This document shows positions 42,001 to 51,836 of a stretch of 64,000 bases of DNA, piece by piece. The DNA is taken from the NCBI GenBank assembly GCA_029721515.1, contig CM056559.1, positions 19,323,479-19,387,478 on the forward strand, read 5' to 3'. Below the pieces are notes generated by a model. That model saw only the letters and a list, made by a program, of their open reading frames with translations. It was not told where the DNA came from and made no database searches. How positions within the stretch are numbered: position 1 is the stretch's first letter; each line of letters starts with the position of its first letter. A program made the position numbers and the translations under genes. Source of the stretch: Synanceia verrucosa. Its lineage: Eukaryota; Chordata; Actinopteri; Perciformes; Synanceiidae.

Positions 42001-45000
42001 TCCGGTCTTGTTGGTCGCAAAAACCCCGCCCCAAGGCTCCGACATAATTGATTTGGTGCTTGCCTGGCCCCAGTCTTAAGCACCAGGGGCCGGTGCTTAG
42101 GCTGTGGAAACACAAAGTACTGGTGCTAAGTCAGGCTCTGGCTCTGAAGCAGCGCTGGAACCACCCCGGTGGAAAAGAGGTAACTGGAACACATCCAGTG
42201 CTACTATAACTCCCCACCCAGTGCATCTCCCAAAGTGCTCATAGATCAATGAAAAGAAATAGGCGATTTCATCCTTTTCATTGCCACTGCCTCACCATCT
42301 CATCTCCCCACTGCTTTCCTTACCTTATCTTTTATTGATGCTCCTGTGAGGAGGCAGGCTCCTCAATGGGCTTCTCTTTTTTTCTGCACTTTCCTACCGA
42401 CTCACACTGTGAAGTAAACAACAAATATCTTCTTCTGCCTGTCAGCTGTGATCACAGACGCAACCCTCGACCCAGTTATGCTCTGTATTTTTGACTACGA
42501 CAACAATGACGCAGATGACAGTGCTGAATATTTGCGGTGGCACCTGTTATGCTGCAAACATCAGGGTTTGGATTCACCATTCGGCACCAACATCGGACAA
42601 AAACCTTAGTTAGTTCGAAGTCCATCGAAGGAAAAACAGAAACAATAATATCACCACCCACAGGGGCCTTGGAAATCTATAAAGCACCAACACCTGCTGT
42701 GTTTCAGTTGGTTAACATGGCTGTGTTGGTGGGGATTTTTAAAGATAACACAAAAAAAGTTCCTAGAAAGTATCAGTATCAGTATCAGTAAAGTATCAGT
42801 GTTAACAAAGACGACCCAAGTGTGGCCATTTCCTTCCAGACCAGACAGGACTAGACTGCATGTCGCCACAAAGACACAAATTTAACCTTTTTCCTCATGT
42901 AGTCTCTCACAAAGGAGCGTTTATGAGCTGCTGTGGTGAAGCCAGCTTCACTGATACACAACTTTCTTCTCCAGCTCTTGCTTTAGTCATCAGCCTCCTG
43001 CTCCTCCTCTCCTCTCCCTAAAGGTGGCCTTAGAAAAAGCAGGACTGTCTCTCAGGGCGAGGTGTTGCAGCAGTAAATCTCTGCGTTTCAGGCCTCATTG
43101 GCTGCGGTGCGAGAGTCTCTGCAGACTGAGTGACACAGCTGAATCTGGAGGATGATGAGGACTGTGAAGATAAAAACAATTTGCCTGCTTGCAGCAAACT
43201 GCAGCATTAAAGTTTGCGCTGGAAAGGTTCACCTATAGACGATCACTGTCCTGTTCACAGGTAGTGGCTCAATATGGAAGCAGCACCACTAAACACGGGC
43301 CATCTCCGCAGTAATGAGGGGCATTTATATATCATAAAAGCTCCCTGCAACACAGCGTCCTTGTTATAAGTGCCATAAACTGCTGCCATACGCCTGCAGA
43401 GAACTGACTTTGTGGTTTGGCTTACAGCTCTGGTCTCGCAGCTCTCCTTCGAGCTAAACTGACCTTTCTCACACTGGCACACAAGGCTACAGACTTTTTC
43501 CATGTCCTGGTTGCCTAGACGGGGTGATGACCTCCACTTTACATTATTAGTGAGCGGCAAAACAGTGAATACACCACTGTTCAGCAACCTGAGCCGGGTT
43601 TTTAAGGCTCCATCCACACAACAACGGCATGATAACGCTTGTGAGCACGTTGCCAGAAATACTGCCGTCTACATGCCAACATGATAACGAATGACAACTA
43701 ATGACAAGAATGTAATACGCCGATACGTGACTCTGCAAGGTCAACAGAGAGACCCACGAAAAAGAATGCAAGAATGCAATGAGCATGTGCATGAAGTCCT
43801 TGTTTACAACTACTCCTGGTCACGTGATGATGTGGCGTCATCGTTAGCAACAATGCCGGGTACACTGCAACAATGAAACGGCATTATCAGATCTCACTCT
43901 GGAACCCGTTGTCAGAAAATATCGTTTTGGGTCACCAACAGCGCCGGAGTGATCTGTACGCAAGGCCGAATGGGTATTTAAGTCTGTCGGATTCACAGAA
44001 TTCCGTCGTGTGTACTGCACCTAAATGTTACAATCCTCATGTCATTCCTGGTGAATTGAGAGATTCAAATACCTGCAGGCTAGTGACAGCTAACGAGAGA
44101 CACCTCCCATCCATGAACATCAATTAAGAGCACTGATGTCACAGCTGGGTGTTTGTCTGAAAATAATACACAGCTTCAGGTTAGTAAGAATTCTGACCTG
44201 GTCATGGTCTCTCAAACACACATACTGTACTGCAACACAGCAGATAGAGAAGGCCAACCTCTGTGACAGCTTTGAGGACATTTGGGGGATTCTGGGGGTT
44301 AGAAGGAGTAGGTGGAGTCCAACAAGGCCACTGTACTGTCACAGTGTCTGTCTGGCTGTCTGTCTGTCACGCCTGCATGCATAATAAGAAGAATTCCTTT
44401 ATTAATCCCTCAATGAGGGAAATTACATTTTTTCACTCTGTTAGTATATATATACATATATTTTTCAGTTGCACATTACACACACAAGTCATGAAACAAA
44501 CACATGCACATGCATTAGAGGAGAGGTGTCAGAGTGAGGGAGCTGCCCCTTATCCAGGCGCCCCGAGCAGTTGGGGGTTCGGTGCCTTGCTCAAGGGCAA
44601 CCTCGGCAGTGCCCAGGAGGAGGAACTGGCACCTCTCCAGCTACCAGTCCACTCTCCACATTTTTGGTCCGACCTGGACTTGAACTGGCGACCCTCCGAT
44701 TCCCAGCCCAAGTCACTACAGACTGAGCTACTGCCGCCCCAATGCAGGCTATCTTTTAGCGAAGCCATCACACCTGACAGAACAGACAGGCTTCAGTGCA
44801 GCAGAGGGGAAGGATTTCTCTCTTTCCGTGCTGGGTCGCTCCTCAGTCAGACTTCAGGCACCGACAGTCTGGAACAGTGAGTTATCGCCATCTTAATAGT
44901 TCCCCACTCCCTCTGTGGTTTGATGAAAGCAAGATTTACGACTGCAGCACAATCCTGCTCAAATGACATGACAAACTATACTCTGCAAAAACACAAGCTT

Positions 45001-48000
45001 ACTTAAATAATTGGTACCTGTATCAATTCTTGTTTGAGAAATTAACTTGAAAAATGTATCTGAGAAAAATGAGTTGTATTAAAAACCGTATGTATACAGT
45101 AGATCATTTTTGTAACATGATAAGGTGTGTGTTAAGACAATTTGAGTTGATGGCGTTATATAATTATTTCTACAAAAGAAAAAAAAAAACAGCAGGATCT
45201 CAGTCCTCCATTGATTTAGCACTCATTTAACATTTAAGTCACATTCATGGCAATTTTTGAAAAACAATCAAAACCAATACAATGAGACAGACAACCTCAC
45301 CAGTTAACCTGACGTGCATGTCTTTGGACTGTGGGAGGAAAAGGCACACAGAGAAATTCATTCTCAACATATCATAAATACTGGTGTGACCAGGCCGACA
45401 GGGTCAGTAAATCAAACACCAGCACAAAACACTGGCTAAGGTCTCGTCATCTGGCCTGAGATGACAAACAGAGATAATCAGTGTCTTTTTTTGTCATGAC
45501 CAGATATAAAATAACTTTGACATCCTGTTTAAAACTATGGTCCTGCACTTTGTGTCAACAAGTAAAAAAAACTAAACTACAATTTGAAAAACAAGTGAAA
45601 TAACAACTCAGTTCTGATTTCAAGTCTTATGCAGAAAAGTGAGCAAGTATGAGATGTGTTGCACTCCCTTTAACTCTTTGAGTGCCATTGACGTGTTAGT
45701 ACGTCATTTAAAATCCAACGCTTGAGTGCCTTAGACGTATATACAAGTGTTTTTTCGGCAGCAGGCAAGAGAGCGCTCTCATACGATGAGTGATATTGGG
45801 CTTCTGGGATTTTTAGTCGGAACATAAAGAGACGGTATACGCCAGAGTTCAAAGCACGATCACTATTAGAGAGCAGGTAAAACAAGAACAGAACAAGGCA
45901 AAAACAAATATTTTTTGTCATGATGAAATAAAGTCTCTTCTTTCATTTGAGCTATTCAGTGTTTTCAGAGTCATAGCACAAGATATTCTGTGGGTCTTAA
46001 AAGATGACTCAAAATGGCTAAAAACACTGGCACAAGGCACTTTGGATTACATGAAACAGCTGGCACTCAATGAGTTAACATGAAGCATCTGGCACTCAGT
46101 AAAGGTAATGTTATCTCATGTTGCTGGTTCTTGGAAAAGAACAGATTTATGGCCAAAATTCATCTGCAATCCACTTGGAAATGCCAGCTAGAGTAGCAGG
46201 GACAAACCAGGAGAACATGCAGGCCATCATGTTCACATTTATAACAAAAGTACTGTAACTCTATGTAACTCTACCTTTATGGAGTGCTGAACATGAGCAC
46301 TAATTTCAGTTAACTATTGTGTGACCACATGACTAAAAGTTAACTAAAACCAGTTGTCCCTTTACATACTCGTTCATGTCACATCCCCAGCAGGCAAGCA
46401 AGTTTTTTTCCTTTCACTAACAAGCCATTACCTGCAACTGGGAAGCTGGCTGCATTCTTCATTTGTATTTGTGTCAAATAAAAAAAGCCTCTGGCCATGT
46501 CCAGCTGCAGGTCTTTCCTTGAATATTTTTGACACATGTTGAATTCTAGTTTTTAATATTCTCAAAGCATATTGATCATGCTTTTTACATATATTTACAA
46601 TATATGTAAAAAGCATGATCACAACTTTCACAACGTTAGTGATCCAGACCAGATTAGTGCAGGCCAGACGTTATCTCCTCAGCGGATTAGAAAGTGTCGG
46701 TATATATTGTATATACTACAGTATATGTATATTATGTTATTATCCCATCATCTCACTGGAACAGTAGCTCAGCTTTTTGGGAGTTTTTAACGCTTTTGAG
46801 CCATAAATCTAAAAATTAAGACAAATCTGGAGCAAAGTGAGACAATTAACTTGTCATTAATGGTGGTTTCTGCATCAGCATGTGGGAAATGACACTTATG
46901 GTTTTAACTAGGGCTGTCAAAATTTGTGCACTAACTTGATAAGCCAGCATTAACTTACAGTAAATCCACTTGGACAAACTGCCCGAAATGCACTGCCAGA
47001 AATGTGCTAGCGGATCATGAAGCAGAACTCCATTCCAAAAAAAAATCAAGGAAACCAACAGTGCATTCGTAACTTACGATCAAACGTGCCGATAAAATTA
47101 GATTCACCATCTTTTCTGAATCTGTCCAAGCTTCTCCTGTAATTCAGCAGAGAAATAATCCACCAAAGAGCATAGTTCAAGTATTAATTTGTCATGTGAT
47201 ATGGACGAAAAGGAAAAGGCTTAGGGCTGACAAAAGTAAGTTAAGTTAAGTTGTCCAAGTAAAGTTATCGTCATGCAAATCAGCCGATCAGTTAATTTCA
47301 ACAACTCGAGTTTGAAATAAAAATATTTTTTTTGGAGCACAGCCTTTGCAGAAACTATTTTATTGCAATCTCCATCCCCCCCCTCTCTCCCACCCTCATG
47401 GCACTGTGACATCCTATTTGGTAGGGTGAAGGAGTTGAAGGCTCTGTGTCTGGTACTACCAAGGAACAGAGCAACAATCTTCCCATCCACCCTCCCCTCC
47501 CCTCTGAGCTCTCCATTATTCAACTGTGAGGAGGGTGGGTTGCATCATGGCCAGGAGAGCATCGACGGCACAGCCAGTCTCAAACAATGACATCATCTCT
47601 GCAGGACTGGCAGGGAGCGAAGGCTCTCCAGTCTGCATGTGTTCGATGGCATTTGGGTTCTTTTCAAGTTTGCTTTCACTGATGGATAACAAGGTGTTGA
47701 CGAACTGCAACTTAAGAAAAACATAATACAAGGACACAAAGATGCAGGGAAACTGGCTGGTGCATTTCAAACTGTTTACAAAACTGAAACATGAGGCTTG
47801 ATATTAGTGTAGAAAATGATTTATATTTCATTCAGGTTGTTCTAAATGAAAAGTGGCCTTAGCGGCACCATATCAAGGAAGCTCTGCTGGAAACGTCTTG
47901 ACAACAGCTGCAAAAACTAATGAAGACATGAATGAACACACACACACACACACACACACTTTGAAATGGAGAATCACAACGGGCACCAAAGAGTTTTAAA

Positions 48001-51000
48001 GTGATGTTATGTGAGGTATTTAGCCACAGTCAGTGTATTACCTACAGGAAATGGCGCTCAGCACTCGGAAAATGTATTTTAGACAACGCATCACTGTTGT
48101 GTTTTTTGTGACTCACTGTTAATTGCTGAATTTCAAGTTAATCACATATGTTTAAAACCCTATCCACATAATTTTTCAGATCATATTATCAATGATTGAT
48201 CGATGATGTCAGTTGACAACCAGCTATCCATGATGTTGGCTGATCTGCAGTCAGCTGACACCCATTTAACAAGTGCTGTAGTTAACGTCTTCCATTTAGT
48301 TTCACCCTCAGGTCTGTGTGGTCTTGAACACTGCTAAATAGTAGCTTTAGCCTGTTAGCCATTAGCAGCATTAGCTTAGCTCGTAGCTGCTAGCTCAAAC
48401 TAGAAATACTTCCTTGATGTTTTAATTCAGTTTCTACATTTGATGAGTTTTTTCAAACCTTACCACTCAGAAGCGTATTGCTGTCGTTCTTCTCCACGGT
48501 TGTAACAGGAAGCAGGAAACTGCTAGTAAGGGTGCGTCAAAGCCACAAAATAAAAGCACCAGATTAAAATGCAAAAATAATAAGGCATTATGCTTTGATT
48601 TTAAGATGTCTAAAGTGTATTTTGTTCCTGATTAGGGGTGGGCGGTATAAATGGTATAAAAGGTATGCAATATAAATGTATCCAATGGTAGAGATTTTGG
48701 GGTTATACCTGCCTATCGCGGTAGTTGATTGCGGTTGTGTTTACATGGAGAGGAAGGGCTGTGCTGCCTCTTCTGGTATGCACACCTTCGTCTGAAGGTG
48801 GCAGTATTATGCTTAGAGTGTTTTGATTTTACATGTACAAGACAAGCAACAGCTAAACTCTCAAAGGTTTCATTGTTCTATAGAATTAGTGAGAATATAT
48901 TCCTGTAAATATTATTGGTTGTCATATGTTCTACTCTGTGTGCTGCTGCACTGTTTGTGTTGAGTATAGCCATTTGTTTAACAAGTTAAAATGAATGCAG
49001 TCGCGATGCTAATTTACGTTAGCCCGCCTAAGGTGTTTTCCATTACGTGTTAGCATTAAGCTAGCGGACTGTGTAGGGCGAATACTGAAGGCAGTACTAT
49101 CGTGTTAACAGTGTGAAGTTACTTGTTTATGTTTTCTACAATTACAGATTTGCACAATACATTTTCTTGAAGTAATATTCTTGACTTTTATGTTATTTAA
49201 TAGTATAAAAAACAACTTCCTGCTTGAATGCTTTTACCATCTGCTATGGTAACCATTAAGAAACTGTTATGCTGTAATTTATATACCAAAGTATACCCTG
49301 ATACCGTCTATGTAAGGCTGTGCAATTATATCCCGATAATGATATATAATCCGATATAGTATTTTTTTCTGATGTGTTTTTACTTTCCATTGCGCTCTCC
49401 TCCATCTCCTCTGTAGCGTAATCCCTTATATGCTTTTATTCTGAAGGCTTACTTTGAGAACGACTGGGAGTTCGGCTATGTTTGCACTGTATTTTATTAT
49501 AAAGTTTGGCAGGTAATAAAGATGTGTTTTAAACAATAATAAATCATTCACATGCAACACGAGGTCCTCCATGCTGCTTTATCTCTGTTTATTTCCGAGT
49601 GAGAACTGCCGCAAACCTGTCCTTGCGGGTGACGTAAACATGCTACCACAAAGCAGTAGCGTTGCTGCGGTTACAGTAGCCGTCACACTATTATGTCTAT
49701 GCATCATACAATACATGTCTTTAACTCGCATGACACATTTGGATTATCCAACAGTCATTCCGAAGTTGAGTTGTACTTTACACGGCGTATTTAAACCACA
49801 ACCAGAGTAACGTTTATGTTAGCACAGCAACAGAGCTAACTAAGTAGCTACATGTTAAAAATATGATATAAACAACAGAGGCTTATATCATACGGTAGAT
49901 ATTTTCATACCGCATTACAATATATATCGTAATATCGCACAGCTCTACATCTATGGTTCAAATTATACAGTAATATAGCCTAAATTTTAGGCCATGTCAC
50001 CCACCCTTACTCCTGATACACCTGTCTTTCTTCAAATTGGGGGGAGTGCTGACCGTCATCTACAGTGTAATACTACTAAGTAATATACCAACCATGGACA
50101 CATACCTCAGCAAACCTCACTTCAACACACCCAAACTGTGCCTTTAAAGGCTCAGACACACAAACTAAACCAACACCAAAGAACTAGTGGCATTGCCTGT
50201 GTCTTGGTCAAAAAGGACTGCGGTGTACGTTGGCTGAAAGGCTCAAACGCTCACATCACATCACTGTTTCACAGTAGTAGATCCTGGTTTGATTTCTGTG
50301 TTTTGTCTTGTGGAGGTTTGATAATGATGCCTTTTATTGGATTGGATTTTCTGGCTCTAAAGAGGTTATAGTCATGACGTGACTGTATTAACGAAGCATC
50401 ACATGACTACTTTTGTTCTATTGGTAGCAGCTGTACTCAGGCAGGACGTTCAGAGCAGTACGCTACCTGTCCAGCACCAAACTGCTTGACTGTGGCTGTG
50501 TTTTAAAGGGTTATTATTACTGTATGGAGCTGCTGTTGCTATGTAACAACACAGGCTACTGTGACAGCAGGTCCCATGAGTGCTGGTTGTTTGAGTTCCT
50601 TTGTGTGTTCAGTCAAAGCGGCTATAAAAGCTCACGCTAACAACCATAATGTTGTGCAGCAATATCATAAACCCTGCCTTACAGTCAGTGACAATAAGGT
50701 GAATTTGTAATGCAAAAAGATAATGTTCCAAACCTAATCCTAACTCAACCTGGTACTCCCAGATTTCGAACTAGAAACAATATGGCAGCTTGTCCCGTCT
50801 CAGACGGTTCTGTGAAACAAACCGTCTGACAGAGACAGGTTGGACCCATAAAGCCTGTAAGTCTCCTCACATCAGCTGTCAGCTTTGTGTCTGCCTGGCA
50901 TAGATACATGATACACTTATTAATCCTGAGGGAAATTCAAGTCAGACTGTGTCAGGGTTTCCGTCAGGTGACGTGAGTATGAAGTTAGCAGTAACATTAC

Positions 51001-51793
51001 AGGTGACTGGGTGGAGAATAACACCCAGGCCATGTTCCTGTGTTTTTCTTCCTGTCTGTTGATTAACTTGCCAAGGAGCTAGCAACAACTTCAACCCATC
51101 TCCTTTCTAACTACTCCTAAGTCAGATTTCTTATTGATGGTTAACATCCTTAATGCTGATGGCAAAACAGACTCCAGCACCGCTCAGTCTGCATCCTCTG
51201 TAAGTGCAAAGGGACAGATGATGGCTACACTCTCTATTTTCCTTGTGCAGACTTAAACTTGGTTCATGGCCTCTTGTGATCTCAAGTGCTCAGAAGCTGC
51301 CAAAACAGCTGGAGAAACTAGACAGAGATTCTCTGTCATGTTCACCTCCCCTATATGTCTGTCATCAATATGTTTGTATAGAAGAAGAAGAAGAATTCCT
51401 TTATTAATCCCTCAATGAGGGAAATTACATTTTTTCACTCTGTTAGTATATATATACATATATTTTTCAGTTGCACATTACACACACACAAGTCATGAAA
51501 CAAACACATGCACATGCATTAGAGGAGAGGTGTCAGAGTGAGGGAGCTGCCCCTTATCCAGGCGCCCCGAGCAGTTGGGGGTTCGGTGCCTTGCTCAAGG
51601 GCAACCTCGGCAGTGCCCAGGAGGAGGAACTGGCACCTCTCCAGCTACCAGTCCACTCTCCACATTTTTGGTCCGACCTGGACTTGAACTGGCGACCCTC
51701 CGATTCCCAGCCCAAGTCACTACAGACTGAGCTACTGCCGCCCCAAAAGAAGGAACGCTTCACGAATTTGCGTGTCATCCTTGCGCAGGGGCC

Positions 51794-51836
<43 letters not shown>

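Noticed and set aside
43570..44060. Suspected DNA transposon with hypervariable GC-rich ends
   Set aside because: Resembles dispersed fish repeats but I could not find matching terminal repeats or a duplication.
44263..44880. A 205-codon plus-strand open frame, the second longest in the window
   Set aside because: It is a translation of the family-2 SINE and its flanks; the same peptide appears at 51471-51800. No protein family match.
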